DNA of 33,438 nt from Acidobacteriota bacterium. Its GTDB lineage: Bacteria; Acidobacteriota; Terriglobia; Terriglobales; Acidobacteriaceae. The position numbers were made by a program, and so were the translations under genes. Every line of letters begins with the position of its first letter. Positions within the stretch are counted from its first letter, which is position 1. The notes beneath the pieces are model-generated. The model saw only the letters and a list, made by a program, of their open reading frames with translations, was not told the DNA's origin and did no database searches. The DNA lies in contig JAFAUE010000075.1 of the NCBI GenBank assembly GCA_019243475.1, forward strand, positions 1 to 33,438. The letters run 5' to 3'. Below, in pieces: positions 25,325-33,438 of the stretch.

Positions 25325-26189
25325 GCGCAGCTACAAGCCATACGAAGGCGCTGTCACGCCGGATCGATGGCGCTTCCTGGTGCTCACTCGATACGGCTTT
25401 TATGGGTTCTTTGACTCACGGCTGTTCACCAGCGCGTTTGTGCTCAGCTTCATTCCCTTTTTGGTGTCGTTCGCAATTATTTACCTTGCGCACAACGCGA
25501 CCATTCGAGCCATGCTGCAGATGCGCGGCCCATCGATTGACATCAACAATTACTTCTTCCTTGCGTTCCTGGGCACGGCATCCTGGGTTTCGTTCCTGCT
25601 GATCGCCTGGCAGGGACCGCTGCTGATATCGGGCGATCTGGCCAACAACGCCCTGCCACTCGTTCTCGGACGGCCAATCTCGCGGACGGAGTACGTACTC
25701 GGCAAGTTTCTTGTAATTTTTAGCTTATTGTCGGTAGCAACGTGGATCCCGGGGCTGGTCCTGTTCTCGCTGCAGGCCGGACTTGAAGGACACGGCTGGA
25801 TCTGGTCGCACCTCTGGCTCGCAGGAGCCATTGTGATTGCGGCATGGATGTGGATTGTGATCGCGGCCCTTCTAACCCTGGCCGCCTCGGCATGGCTGAA
25901 GTGGCGGATCGCCGCCAGCGCCAGCATGTTCGCGTTCTTCTTTATAGGGCCGGCTTTCGGAGCCGCCGTCAATACCATCCTGGGAACAAACTGGGGACAC
26001 CTGTTCGATGTTCTCTATTCCGTGAAGCTCATCTGGGTAAGCTTGTTCCGCGTACCGTTGCCGGATGCAATGGCGATGCAGATGCTCGGCATTCCCACTT
26101 CGGCGGCATGGACCGCCGTGCTTGTAACTTGCGGTATCGCGATTCTGCTGCTGAATCGACGCCTGAAAGCGCGCGAGGTCGTGCGATGA
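25311..26189 (+). CDS. ABC-2 type transporter permease
   Basis: This 292-residue polytopic protein begins at ATG 25311 within the end of the ATPase gene. About six helices are evident, for example [39 protein letters not shown] and [22 protein letters not shown]. The N-terminus [13 protein letters not shown] matches a family of permeases paired with such ATPases. Its stop overlaps the next ATPase start by 4 nt. Function: the membrane part of an exporter with the preceding ATPase; substrate unknown. Confidence 0.85.
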   Translation: MAVYKRSYKPYEGAVTPDRWRFLVLTRYGFYGFFDSRLFTSAFVLSFIPFLVSFAIIYLAHNATIRAMLQMRGPSIDINNYFFLAFLGTASWVSFLLIAWQGPLLISGDLANNALPLVLGRPISRTEYVLGKFLVIFSLLSVATWIPGLVLFSLQAGLEGHGWIWSHLWLAGAIVIAAWMWIVIAALLTLAASAWLKWRIAASASMFAFFFIGPAFGAAVNTILGTNWGHLFDVLYSVKLIWVSLFRVPLPDAMAMQMLGIPTSAAWTAVLVTCGIAILLLNRRLKAREVVR

Positions 26190-27199
26190 ACGGCAGGGGA
26201 CAGGTTACAGGGGACAGGGAACAGGGCGGCAGCATTAGCAGTGCGGGCGCCTTTGGTTCTCCAGGCCGCGTGATCTTCGAGAATGTCTCGAAGTTTTATG
26301 GCGAAGTGCTTGGAGTTAACCGAGTAAACCTTTCAATACCGTCAGGCGTTACTGGCCTGGTCGGACCCAACGGCTCGGGCAAGACCACGTTGATGAACCT
26401 GATGACCGGCCTGATTCGTCCGAGCGAAGGCCGCATCAGCGTTCTCGGCATTCCTCCGGACCGGCCTGAAGAACTTTTTCGCAAAGTCGGCTATTGCGCG
26501 CAATTCGATTCATTCCCGAAAGGGGCCACGGGCTTTTCGTTCATATACAACACCCTGCGGCTGCATGGTCTCGATGATCGCGAGTCTGTGCGCCTGACTG
26601 ACGAGTCGCTGCAACGCGTGAGCATGACGGAAGCCGCAGGTCGCAAAGTCGCCGGGTATAGCAAGGGTATGCGTCAGAGGATTCGCCTTGCACAGGCAAT
26701 CGCTCATCACCCAACCGTGTTGGTGCTCGACGAACCTTTGAACGGTCTCGATCCCATGGCGCGGGCGGAATCTTTGGAGCTCTTTCAGGCTCTGGGAAAG
26801 CAGGGATTGCACGTGATTATCTCCAGCCACATCCTGCATGAATTGGACAAGATGTCGGATCAGGTGATCCTGATGAGCAGCGGCTACGTTGTCGCCGAGG
26901 GCCAGATCCACTCGGTTCGAACGGAAGTAAAAGAGCATCCCATGCAGATCCTGGTGCGCTGCTCCGATCCGAATCTGCTCGCCTCGCGAGTCTTTGCCCA
27001 GGACCACGTCGTAGAGGCCAAACTGAACGAAGACGGCAAAGGAGTCTTAGTCCGCACACGGGACGCCGACGCTTTTTACCTGCTGCTCAACCACCTTGTG
27101 GTGAAGGACAACATTGCGCTCGAAACCGTCGCTCCTGCCGACGACGACGTGAATTCGGTCTATCAGTACCTGATTGGCTCGGAGAACAAGACCATATGA
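26186..27199 (+). CDS. ABC transporter ATP-binding protein (second), with repeat-derived N-terminus
   Basis: ATG 26186 overlaps the permease stop by 4 nt and gives 337 residues; a longer frame to 25844 lies inside the permease gene and is rejected. Walker A is [12 protein letters not shown], the signature is [17 protein letters not shown], Walker B is [13 protein letters not shown] and the H-loop is VIISSHIL. The first 20 or so residues ([15 protein letters not shown]) come from a short direct-repeat sequence and are unlike the family. The natural domain starts around [15 protein letters not shown], where GTG 26271 would be an alternative start. It pairs with the permease that follows. Confidence 0.92.
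   Translation: MNGRGQVTGDREQGGSISSAGAFGSPGRVIFENVSKFYGEVLGVNRVNLSIPSGVTGLVGPNGSGKTTLMNLMTGLIRPSEGRISVLGIPPDRPEELFRKVGYCAQFDSFPKGATGFSFIYNTLRLHGLDDRESVRLTDESLQRVSMTEAAGRKVAGYSKGMRQRIRLAQAIAHHPTVLVLDEPLNGLDPMARAESLELFQALGKQGLHVIISSHILHELDKMSDQVILMSSGYVVAEGQIHSVRTEVKEHPMQILVRCSDPNLLASRVFAQDHVVEAKLNEDGKGVLVRTRDADAFYLLLNHLVVKDNIALETVAPADDDVNSVYQYLIGSENKTI
26194..26226 (+). repeat. Short direct repeat CAGGGGACAGG in the 5' end of an ABC ATPase gene
   Basis: CAGGGGACAGG occurs at 26194-26204 and 26208-26218, offset by 14 nt, followed by a partial copy AACAGGG up to 26226. Low-complexity purine-rich repeats of this type are common in intergenic DNA of some bacteria (recollection, not search). Here the sequence is translated as the first residues of the ATPase. 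Confidence 0.6.
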
Positions 27200-28056
27200 C
27201 GAGCTTTGCCCAATTCAGGAAAAACGTCTCTGAGCAGCCCTGGGAGCTCTGGGCGCGCCAGATCGCCGCGATTCTTCGCATGGATTTGCGCAAGAACTTT
27301 CTGTCTTCCCGCGGCATCTGGGTGTACCTGCTGGCATTCGCTCCGGCGAGCCTGATTTTCCTGCATGCGATTCTCGACCGCGCGGGTTCGACCTCGATCC
27401 GTACCGACACCGAAGTGCTGGCAGGCATCTTCCAGTTCTTCTATCTGCGCTTCGGCATCTTCTTCGGCTGCATGGGCATTTTCACCTGGCTCTTCCGCGG
27501 CGAGATCATCGAGAAGAGCCTGCACTATTACTTTCTTGCGCCGGTGAAGCGCGAGGTGCTGTTGCTGGGCAAGTTCGCAGGCGGCGTGATCACTGCCACG
27601 GTTACGTTCTGCATGGCGATAACGTCGTGCTTCGCAATCATGTATGCCCATTTTGGGCAGGCAGGTCAGTACTACGTCTTTGACGGGCCAGGAATGGGGC
27701 AGCTGCTTGCATATCTGGGAATTACTGCTCTCGCGTGCATCGGCTACGGGGCCGTGTTCCTCGCGTTCAGCCTGCTGATGAAGAATCCCATCGTTCCTGC
27801 GCTGCTCGTGCTGGCTTGGGAGACGTTTACGCCCGTTCTCCCCACGCTGGCACAGCGCTTCAGCATCGCCTATTACCTGAAGCAACTCTGTCCGGTGTCA
27901 GTCCCGGCGGAAGGCTTGCTGGCTCTGTTTACGGTCGTCAGCGAACCGGTGAGCACGTTCGCCGCCGTGATTGGCCCGCTCGTGCTGGCCGCTGCGGTTT
28001 TGGTCTTGGCATGCAAGCTGGTCCACCGCCTCGAGATCAGCTACGTCGCGGAATGA
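27196..28056 (+). CDS. ABC-2 type transporter permease (second)
   Basis: This 286-residue protein begins at ATG 27196, overlapping the ATPase stop by 4 nt. Roughly six membrane helices are visible, including [61 protein letters not shown] and the final [17 protein letters not shown]. An N-terminal amphipathic segment ([19 protein letters not shown]) precedes the first helix, a typical feature of ABC-2 permeases. It ends the sigma/anti-sigma/ABC operon. A hairpin follows at 28063-28085, which may help end transcription. Substrate unknown. Confidence 0.85.
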   Translation: MTSFAQFRKNVSEQPWELWARQIAAILRMDLRKNFLSSRGIWVYLLAFAPASLIFLHAILDRAGSTSIRTDTEVLAGIFQFFYLRFGIFFGCMGIFTWLFRGEIIEKSLHYYFLAPVKREVLLLGKFAGGVITATVTFCMAITSCFAIMYAHFGQAGQYYVFDGPGMGQLLAYLGITALACIGYGAVFLAFSLLMKNPIVPALLVLAWETFTPVLPTLAQRFSIAYYLKQLCPVSVPAEGLLALFTVVSEPVSTFAAVIGPLVLAAAVLVLACKLVHRLEISYVAE

Positions 28057-28062
28057 GCCGCG

Positions 28063-28085
28063 AGGGGCGCCAAGAGTGCACCCCT
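28063..28085. terminator. Possible terminator hairpin after the ABC operon
   Basis: AGGGG (28063-28067) pairs with CCCCT (28081-28085), extended by a G-C/C-G pair beyond one mismatch, enclosing a short loop. It lies 6 nt after the permease stop. There is no T-run, so termination would be weak or the hairpin is another repeat element. Confidence 0.3.
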
Positions 28086-28194
28086 ACAGTGAACGTCAGG
28101 ATTCCGTGCGAAAATCCTCGCCGGCCTGTCTCAGAAGCCAGGCTAGAAACGGAAGCTGGAGCCTGCAAGTATCGGCAGGGACAAAGGGTTAAAT

Positions 28195-28325
28195 CGAAAT
28201 TCCCTGCAAATTCCCTGCGAATTCCCTGGTGGTCCTCGGAAACCCGCTGTTTATGCGGATCCGGGAAAGAAATTTTTTTTTGCGGGAAAAAATTCCCTGC
28301 GAAATTCCCTGCGCAGGGAATTTCG
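28195..28325. repeat. AAATTCCCTGC repeat cluster with a 26-nt perfect palindrome
   Basis: The 11-mer AAATTCCCTGC is present at 28197-28207 and 28208-28218, with a variant (GAATTCCCTGG) at 28219-28229; these are contiguous. Further copies are at 28290-28300 and 28302-28312, and its exact reverse complement GCAGGGAATTT is at 28313-28323. The last two form, with flanking CG on each side, an exact 26-nt palindrome at 28300-28325. It ends 11 nt before the stop of the minus-strand oxidoreductase gene and lies between two convergent operons. Between the two repeat groups there is a T/A-rich stretch (AAATTTTTTTTT near 28270) and a short CCGC/GCGG hairpin. It could act as a two-way terminator or be a dispersed repeat. 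Confidence 0.85.
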
Positions 28326-28336
28326 GTTAGGGAAGT

Positions 28337-29587
28337 TTACAGGCTCTCCTGGTTGATGCTTTTGGCTTCGTCCCAGGTAAGCCGCTGTTTTTTGCGGTAT
28401 GCCAGGTTGGCCATATGGGCGGCGATCGCCGAACGGTAGCCGATGTCCACTGACGCGTTCGGCGTCTTGCGTGAGCGCACGCAATCGATGAAGTTCGCCA
28501 TGTGGTCCTGGTCCGGAGTGTTACCGACCAGCGCCGTGCCATCTTTGCGATTCACTTTTTCGGGGAAATACCGAATCGCTGACTCGGATTTTCCCGAGAC
28601 CATGTTCTGTTCGCCGGCAACGTGCTCGACCGTTCCGTCACTGCCAAGAATCCGCTCGCCCAGACCGTAGTGACTGTTGCTGAATGTCGATTGCCACGTG
28701 AGGACAAAGTCCTGCGGGAATTCCAGCGTTACGATGATGGTGTCAGGAACCTCGCGTCCGTCTTTCTCAGAGAAGACGCCCCCGGACATGGATGCAGCGG
28801 AGGGAATTGGCAGGTCGAGCGCCGTCATAATCCACGACATTTGGTGCACCATGTTCTCCGTAATGTTGCCGCCGGAGAACTCCCAGAACAAACGCCAGTT
28901 AATGAACTTGTTGGCGTCGAACGGCTGGTTCGGCCGGCCGTTGAGAAACGCTTGCCAGTTCACGTTTTGCGCGGTTACGTCGGAGGGAACCGGCCGCACC
29001 CACTGGCCTTTTCCGTGAGGAGTATTGCGGCTCATCCAGGATTCAACCATCGTGATTTTGCCGACGATGCCGTCCTTGATCCACTGCCGCGTGTCGGCGA
29101 GTGAGCCGTCGCTCACGTGTTGCAGGCCAATCTGTACCACTCGGTCAGAGTTCTTTGCCGCATTTGCGCACTGTTCCGCCTCGGGAATAGACCAGGTCAT
29201 CGTCTTTTCCGAGTACAGGTCCTTCCCGGCTGCAAGCGTGTCCTGAAAATGCCGGGCGTGAATGTGCAGCGGACTGGCGACCAACACCGCGTCAATGTCC
29301 TTCTGGTCGAGGAGCTGCTTGTGGTCGGAATAGGTGCGGATGTTCGGCGCGTATTTCTTGGCTTCGTCGAATCGGCGGGGATAGATGTCGGCGATGGCAA
29401 CCAGTTCGGCATTCGGGACCTTGAGAACCTGGCGGAGAAGCTCCTGCCCGCGTCCTCCGACGCCGATCATGCCGACGCGCACACGATCGTTAGCGCCGAG
29501 CACGCGCGAAGGATAGACCATCATGGCTGCTGTGCCGATCGCAGCCTGCTTGAGAAAATCACGACGTGGAATAAAGTTGTCTGACAT
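28337..29587 (-). CDS. Tat-exported Gfo/Idh/MocA family oxidoreductase
   Basis: This 416-residue protein begins at ATG 29587, with a strong GGAGGGG site just upstream on the minus strand. The N-terminus PRRDFLKQAAIGTAAMM is a twin-arginine signal, so the folded NAD(P)-binding enzyme should be exported. The Rossmann motif is VGMIGVGGRGQELL, followed by VAIADIYPRRF. The usual E-K-P active-site motif reads SEKTM, a variation seen at that position here. The C-terminal alpha/beta domain contains GGNITENMVHQ, a likely substrate/metal-side region with histidine. The family oxidises or reduces sugars and derivatives with NAD(P). It is the third gene of a minus-strand cluster with another Gfo/Idh/MocA protein and a TIM-barrel epimerase-like protein. 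Confidence 0.9.
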   Translation of the reverse strand: MSDNFIPRRDFLKQAAIGTAAMMVYPSRVLGANDRVRVGMIGVGGRGQELLRQVLKVPNAELVAIADIYPRRFDEAKKYAPNIRTYSDHKQLLDQKDIDAVLVASPLHIHARHFQDTLAAGKDLYSEKTMTWSIPEAEQCANAAKNSDRVVQIGLQHVSDGSLADTRQWIKDGIVGKITMVESWMSRNTPHGKGQWVRPVPSDVTAQNVNWQAFLNGRPNQPFDANKFINWRLFWEFSGGNITENMVHQMSWIMTALDLPIPSAASMSGGVFSEKDGREVPDTIIVTLEFPQDFVLTWQSTFSNSHYGLGERILGSDGTVEHVAGEQNMVSGKSESAIRYFPEKVNRKDGTALVGNTPDQDHMANFIDCVRSRKTPNASVDIGYRSAIAAHMANLAYRKKQRLTWDEAKSINQESL

Positions 29588-29656
29588 GATTGCCCCTCCG
29601 AATGGAATTGTGTCGTGCCACGAATACCGATGACCGCGCCGCGGCTTCCTGCAGGA

Positions 29657-30688
29657 TCAAACCTTGGTTGCGCACAGCTCATGGTCCCTGCTCTGAGCTG
29701 CGCGATAGATACGCTCGACCACTTCCAGTGTACGTCTGCCTTCCTCGCCGCTGCAGACCGCAGAGCCGCCGGTTCGGATGCAGCGCAGAAAGTCCTCGAT
29801 GATGCGCTGGTGCCCGCGAACGTCGTTGACCACAGGCGAATTTGAACTGGAATTCTGATCTCCAGGCTCGCTTGCTTCCGCTTCAGGAACTGCGCTGCGC
29901 AGATCCAGGCGCACGATTCGGTCCTGTTCCAGCCGCACCGTGCCTTCCGTTCCTGTGATTTCAACTGCCCGCGGATAGCCAGGATAGGCGGCAGTCGTCG
30001 CGTGTAGTACGCCTAACGCTCCGTTGACAAATTCCAGCGTTGCAACGCAGGTATCCTCCGCCTCGATTTCGTGAACAGAGGTTCGAGTCACCGCCGTGAC
30101 CTCTGCAATCTCGCCCATGAGATAGCGAAGCAAATCAACGGTGTGAATGCCCTGATTGATGAGTGCGCCTCCACCATCAAGGGCCAACGTTCCTCGCCAC
30201 CTTGAATTGGAGTAATACTCGGGCGGTCGATACCATTTGACCGACGCCTCTACCAAAATGGGACGCCCAAGTCTTCCTGAAGAAATCCAGTCTCTTAGCC
30301 GCAGAATGTCCGGCTTCAGCCGGTCTTGAAAGATCACTCCGAGCTTCACGCCATAGTTAGCAGCAATGTCAATGAGCTCGTCGGCACGTTTCGTGCTCAT
30401 GTCGATCGGCTTTTCAACGAGAACGTGTACTCCTGCTCGAGCTGCGGCCTTTCCTTCTTCTGCATGAAGGCCGGAAGGGCTTCCGATGATGATCAGATCG
30501 AGCGGACGGCGCTTCAGAAGATCCTGCAGGCTCCTGTGTGGAGCGCCGCCATACCGGCTGCACAGTGCAGAAACTTTCTCGAAATTGCTGCCGTAAATTC
30601 CGGCTACCGCGACATCCGGAATGGCAAGGGCGGCGCGAATATGAGTTTCGGTTATGTTGCCGCCGCCCGTGAAGCCGACATGAACCAT
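29657..30688 (-). CDS. Gfo/Idh/MocA family oxidoreductase (cytoplasmic)
   Basis: This 343-residue protein starts at ATG 30688, 3 nt after the stop of the preceding gene, so the two are probably co-translated. Rossmann motif GFTGGGNITETHIRAAL near the N-terminus, no signal peptide, and the canonical EKP motif in VHVLVEKPIDM. The second domain includes WRGTLALDGGGALINQGIHTVDLLRYL, with the histidine typical of the catalytic region. A cytoplasmic NAD(P)-dependent sugar dehydrogenase or similar is expected. The exact substrate is unknown. It may act on the product of the exported enzymes after uptake. Confidence 0.9.
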   Translation of the reverse strand: MVHVGFTGGGNITETHIRAALAIPDVAVAGIYGSNFEKVSALCSRYGGAPHRSLQDLLKRRPLDLIIIGSPSGLHAEEGKAAARAGVHVLVEKPIDMSTKRADELIDIAANYGVKLGVIFQDRLKPDILRLRDWISSGRLGRPILVEASVKWYRPPEYYSNSRWRGTLALDGGGALINQGIHTVDLLRYLMGEIAEVTAVTRTSVHEIEAEDTCVATLEFVNGALGVLHATTAAYPGYPRAVEITGTEGTVRLEQDRIVRLDLRSAVPEAEASEPGDQNSSSNSPVVNDVRGHQRIIEDFLRCIRTGGSAVCSGEEGRRTLEVVERIYRAAQSRDHELCATKV

Positions 30689-30691
30689 GGA

Positions 30692-31657
30692 TTACGACAG
30701 AGCTCCAGCCTGCTCCAGTTCCTGCTTCATTCCCGCCCAGCTCTGCCGAGTCGATTCCTCCGGCGTACCCGCGCCGCGCCAGTGGGTTTCCAGACTCGTG
30801 GCATGGTGATATCCCATTTGCTTGAGAGCGCGGAATTGTCCGACCCAATCGATCTGGCCTTTGCCCATCGCTGCCCAGACCACTTTGCCGGTTGCGTTCT
30901 TAACTGAGTCCTTGCAATGCACGTGGCCAATGCGATCTTTGGGAAGCTGATTGAAGCCGTCGGGGTAGGGAACTTCGCCGAGCATAGTCGCGTTGCCTGG
31001 GTCCCAGTTCAGCATGAAGTTGCGCGACTGAACCGCATTGAGTGTCCGCGCGGCCTCGGCGCCCGTACCAGTGTTGCATTCGTGCTCGTTTTCGATGATC
31101 AGAATGATGTTTCTCTTGGCAGCCTTGTCAGCTGCCTCGCGCAGTTTATCGTCGATCTCCTTGCGATAGGGCTTCTGGTCCTCCAACCTCCAAAAGTCAA
31201 AGATCCGCACACGATCGGTGTTGAATCGCTTCGCCAAATCGAACGATTTTTCCAGCAGTTCGTCCTGCTGCTTGAAAGTGAAATCGGCGTTGAAAGTGTC
31301 TCGTTTCGGACCGGATTTTGAGCGTGGCGCGCCGGGCCAATCAACTTTGAAGACCGGGCTGGCAATATCCGTGACACGCAGCTTGGCGGCATCGAGCAAG
31401 CGGCTGGCTTCGGCAAGCTGCTGGTCGTCGAGGTCCATGACGTTCTTCTTCCACATGCCGCGCAATTCGATCCACTGCATGCCGAACTCTTTAGAAACGA
31501 TGTCCACGACCTTAGCGAAATCCTGATCGACTTCATCGTTGATTACGGCAACGTGGAACGGAGAGTTGAGTGCGGCAAACATGTTTTTCGGCAGGGCAGC
31601 TGCGGCAGCGGCAGCCAGTGCGCCTCCGACAAATTCACGACGGGAAATGGAGGACAC
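30692..31657 (-). CDS. Tat-exported TIM-barrel sugar isomerase/epimerase-like protein
   Basis: This 321-residue frame begins with GTG at 31657; AGGAG lies about a dozen nt upstream on the minus strand. The N-terminus SRREFVGGALAAAAAAALP is a twin-arginine signal. The rest fits the xylose-isomerase-like TIM barrel of sugar phosphate isomerases/epimerases. Likely metal ligands are the glutamate in LIIENEHECN, the aspartate in NWDPGNA, the histidine in IGHVHCKD and the glutamate in TSLETHW. It is the first gene of the minus-strand cluster, followed after 3 nt by an oxidoreductase. Similar combinations act on oxidised glycosides in related bacteria; that is an inference from family pairing. Confidence 0.85.
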   Translation of the reverse strand: MSSISRREFVGGALAAAAAAALPKNMFAALNSPFHVAVINDEVDQDFAKVVDIVSKEFGMQWIELRGMWKKNVMDLDDQQLAEASRLLDAAKLRVTDIASPVFKVDWPGAPRSKSGPKRDTFNADFTFKQQDELLEKSFDLAKRFNTDRVRIFDFWRLEDQKPYRKEIDDKLREAADKAAKRNIILIIENEHECNTGTGAEAARTLNAVQSRNFMLNWDPGNATMLGEVPYPDGFNQLPKDRIGHVHCKDSVKNATGKVVWAAMGKGQIDWVGQFRALKQMGYHHATSLETHWRGAGTPEESTRQSWAGMKQELEQAGALS

Positions 31658-31772
31658 GATGCGATGAACTCCTGTTTTGAAGAGTGAAACGGAAAGAACA
31701 GCTTCCGCAGAAGTCTAAATCAAGCGGAGTCGAACGTGCTGAACCTGCGGAACACCCTGGAGCAGAGCAAAG

Positions 31773-31804
31773 ACAGGCCGCGATTTGTGAAAAGCGCGGC
31801 CTGT
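31773..31804 (-). terminator. Terminator-like hairpin after the TonB-dependent receptor gene
   Basis: A perfect 10-bp inverted repeat, ACAGGCCGCG at 31773-31782 and CGCGGCCTGT at 31795-31804, encloses a 12-nt loop. On the minus strand it starts about 5 nt after the receptor stop codon and is followed by CTTTGCTC, a weak T-tract. It is well placed to end receptor transcription before the isomerase gene. The rest of the 152-nt gap (31658-31772) shows nothing clear. Confidence 0.7.
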
Positions 31805-31809
31805 TCCCA

Positions 31810-33438
31810 TCAGAAGGTGAATCTTGCGCTCAGTTCCACAACGCGGTTGCCGTCGCCAACGTTGCTACCTTGGTCGTTGGTACCGGTAATGCGACCGAAC
31901 GTCGAAGAGGTAAGGCTGGTGCTGGGGTTGCTGAAGTGAGGAGTGTTGGTGATGCTAAACGCTTCGGCACGGAATTCGAGTCCAGTTTTTTCAGTAATCG
32001 CGAAGTTGCGTGAAAGCGAGGCATCGAGGTTAAACAATCCCGGGCCGGAGAACTGGTAGCGCCGCATATTGCCAAGTACACCATTCTGCGTCACTGGGCA
32101 ACCGGCAACAGTCGGCTGACAGAAGGCGGAAGTATCAAACCAAGGCTGTGAATCGATTCCGCCAAGTACGTGGAACGGCGCAATCTGAACCGGATACTGC
32201 GTCGAACCATTCGCCGCGAGGTTGGTTCCGCTGGCGGTAAAGTGCAGTGGGGCACCACTCTGGCGTGTCAGAACGGCGCTTACTCCCCAACCGCCTAAAA
32301 TCCAACTTGCCGGGCCGGAATTGAGGAAGTGCTTGTTCTTGCCGAAAGGCAGTTCGTAAACATAGCTCTGCACGAAGCTGTGAGTATGGTTGCGGCTGGT
32401 AGGTCCGTAGTTGCGTTGGAAATCGAGATAGTTGTCCGGCGCTCCATCGTCGGCGTTCATGTCGGAGCGATAAGCCAGGGCCTTCGCCCAGGTGTAAGCC
32501 GTGGTTAGCAGGAAGCCATTCTTAAACTTGTGATCAAGGCGGGCCTGCAGCGAGTTGTAGTTCGACACTGTCGGCTTGAAGAGAAACGTTGTAGCGGCGG
32601 TGCGGCCAAACTGATTGCAAAGCGGACGGGTGCTGTTGCCAATCGTGCAATCGGCACCCTGAGGAGTAACGCCGGGGATACCGGTGGCTTTGCAGCCGGC
32701 GGACAGGCTTGCAATTTGGGCGGCTGTACAAAGAGATGGAGCCAGGGCAGCATTCAAATTGTACGCAACCGGAATCTTTACACCATGGTTACCTACATAT
32801 GCTACTTCCATCACAAAACTTCCAGGTAGCGATTGTTGAATCGAAAAGTTATAGGACTCGACGTAGGGCTCCTGGAAATGTTTGTCGATCACGTTGTAGG
32901 GATCACCGCTGGCAGGAAGGACAGTTCCGCTTGACGATATGACTGGAACGGTGGGAGCCGGAAATCCGTTGGGAAAATTCCCTTGCAATCCATTGCTGAA
33001 CGTGGGAAGAGCGAAGCTGTTGCCCTGACTGGTCCCCTGATTCTGGCGAATCGGGAAATTAAACGCGTATTGGTTATTCGTGAAAGGCTCGTAGCTGATG
33101 CCGAAGCCCGCGCGAAGAACGGTCTTATCTGTTGCGCGATAGGCAGCACCGAGCCGCGGAGCGAAATACTTGTAGTAGGTCTCGCGGCCGAGGTTGGCGG
33201 GGTTGCCGTCGATGCCGGCGATCACGAGCAAATTCTGCGACGGATCGTAATTGGAGTAACGGCCCGGACGGCTGGCTGTCGCGGGCAAATAAAGCTCCCA
33301 ACGCAAACCAGCGTCAATCGTCAATCTATTGCTGGCGTGCCACGTGTCCTGACCGAAAAAGAATGCCTCGGTCTCGCGCCAGGAGCCGGAGACCAGCGAC
33401 ACGTCGCGACCGACCTGGGTCGGCGCGTCGATCAGGAA
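31810..33438 (-). CDS. TonB-dependent, Oar-like outer membrane receptor (5' partial)
   Basis: The frame is open to the right edge of the window, so the N-terminal signal, carboxypeptidase-like domain and plug are missing; 542 residues of the C-terminal beta barrel remain. Features are alternating beta strands with aromatic belts, for example EAFFFGQDTWHASNRLTIDAGLRWELY and the LGAAYRATDKTVLRAGFGISYEP strand pair. Further blocks include GSFVMEVAYVGNHGVKIPVAYNLNAAL, and the terminal strand VVELSARFTF ends in phenylalanine, the outer-membrane assembly signal. Two disulfide-like Cys pairs lie in extracellular loops (SLCTAAQIASLSAGCKATG and ADCTIGNSTRPLCNQ). Oar-type receptors are very numerous in Acidobacteriota and probably import polysaccharide fragments. 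Located upstream, on the same strand, of sugar-modifying genes. Confidence 0.93.
   Translation of the reverse strand, partial: FLIDAPTQVGRDVSLVSGSWRETEAFFFGQDTWHASNRLTIDAGLRWELYLPATASRPGRYSNYDPSQNLLVIAGIDGNPANLGRETYYKYFAPRLGAAYRATDKTVLRAGFGISYEPFTNNQYAFNFPIRQNQGTSQGNSFALPTFSNGLQGNFPNGFPAPTVPVISSSGTVLPASGDPYNVIDKHFQEPYVESYNFSIQQSLPGSFVMEVAYVGNHGVKIPVAYNLNAALAPSLCTAAQIASLSAGCKATGIPGVTPQGADCTIGNSTRPLCNQFGRTAATTFLFKPTVSNYNSLQARLDHKFKNGFLLTTAYTWAKALAYRSDMNADDGAPDNYLDFQRNYGPTSRNHTHSFVQSYVYELPFGKNKHFLNSGPASWILGGWGVSAVLTRQSGAPLHFTASGTNLAANGSTQYPVQIAPFHVLGGIDSQPWFDTSAFCQPTVAGCPVTQNGVLGNMRRYQFSGPGLFNLDASLSRNFAITEKTGLEFRAEAFSITNTPHFSNPSTSLTSSTFGRITGTNDQGSNVGDGNRVVELSARFTF

Noticed and set aside
25844-26185. 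Upstream extension of the second ABC ATPase frame
   Set aside because: It overlaps the permease gene by over 300 nt, with no ribosome site at the far start. The ATG at 26186 in a 4-nt overlap with the permease stop is the natural start.

Overview
The window looks like a chromosomal segment of an Acidobacteriota member, probably class Terriglobia. This is an inference from gene content: an Oar-type TonB-dependent receptor, an ImuA-like/ImuB/DnaE2 mutasome cassette, Tat-exported Gfo/Idh/MocA and TIM-barrel sugar enzymes, a CcmF/CcmH-type cytochrome c maturation cluster, a DUF2934 protein, moderate-to-high GC, and many palindromic intergenic repeats. I see no rRNA, tRNA, CRISPR array or intact mobile element. 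Both window edges cut through genes.

Layout. (1) 1-6642, plus strand: a compact operon for a putative membrane electron-transfer assembly. It encodes a protein joining cyclic-nucleotide-binding domains to four [4Fe-4S] motifs (5' end missing), a di-haem b-type membrane cytochrome with two H-x13-H helices, a membrane-anchored decahaem cytochrome c, a TPR membrane protein and a CLC chloride channel/antiporter with a CBS-like tail. I know of no described system with this composition. (2) 6643-9436: a two-helix small membrane protein, a stretch dense in inverted repeats, a degenerate receiver-like protein, and on the minus strand a patatin-like lipase with an inserted membrane region. (3) 9437-15618: the imuA-imuB-dnaE2 translesion-synthesis cassette, with palindromic repeats at both gene junctions and one repeat element lying in frame inside dnaE2. 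(4) 15619-16901: a large near-palindrome built from 15-nt units, then a DUF2934 protein and a single-domain response regulator. (5) 16902-21016: a cytochrome c maturation operon (ccmF, ccmH, a CcmI-like protein and an exported beta-sandwich membrane protein), which may mature the multihaem cytochrome of region 1. (6) 21142-28056: an ECF sigma factor, a large anti-sigma/FecR fusion protein and two ABC ATPase/permease pairs, with overlapping or nearly abutting genes throughout. (7) 28057-28336: a repeat cluster with a 26-nt perfect palindrome between convergent operons. (8) 28337-33438, minus strand: an Oar/TonB-type outer-membrane receptor (5' end missing), a terminator hairpin, then a sugar isomerase/epimerase-like protein and two Gfo/Idh/MocA oxidoreductases, probably for uptake and oxidation of a carbohydrate.

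The two most unusual items are the cNMP/Fe-S/cytochrome b/decahaem c/CLC operon and the number of distinct palindromic repeat families, at least three of which reach into coding or translation-start regions (imuA 3' end, dnaE2 start and body, and an ABC ATPase N-terminus).
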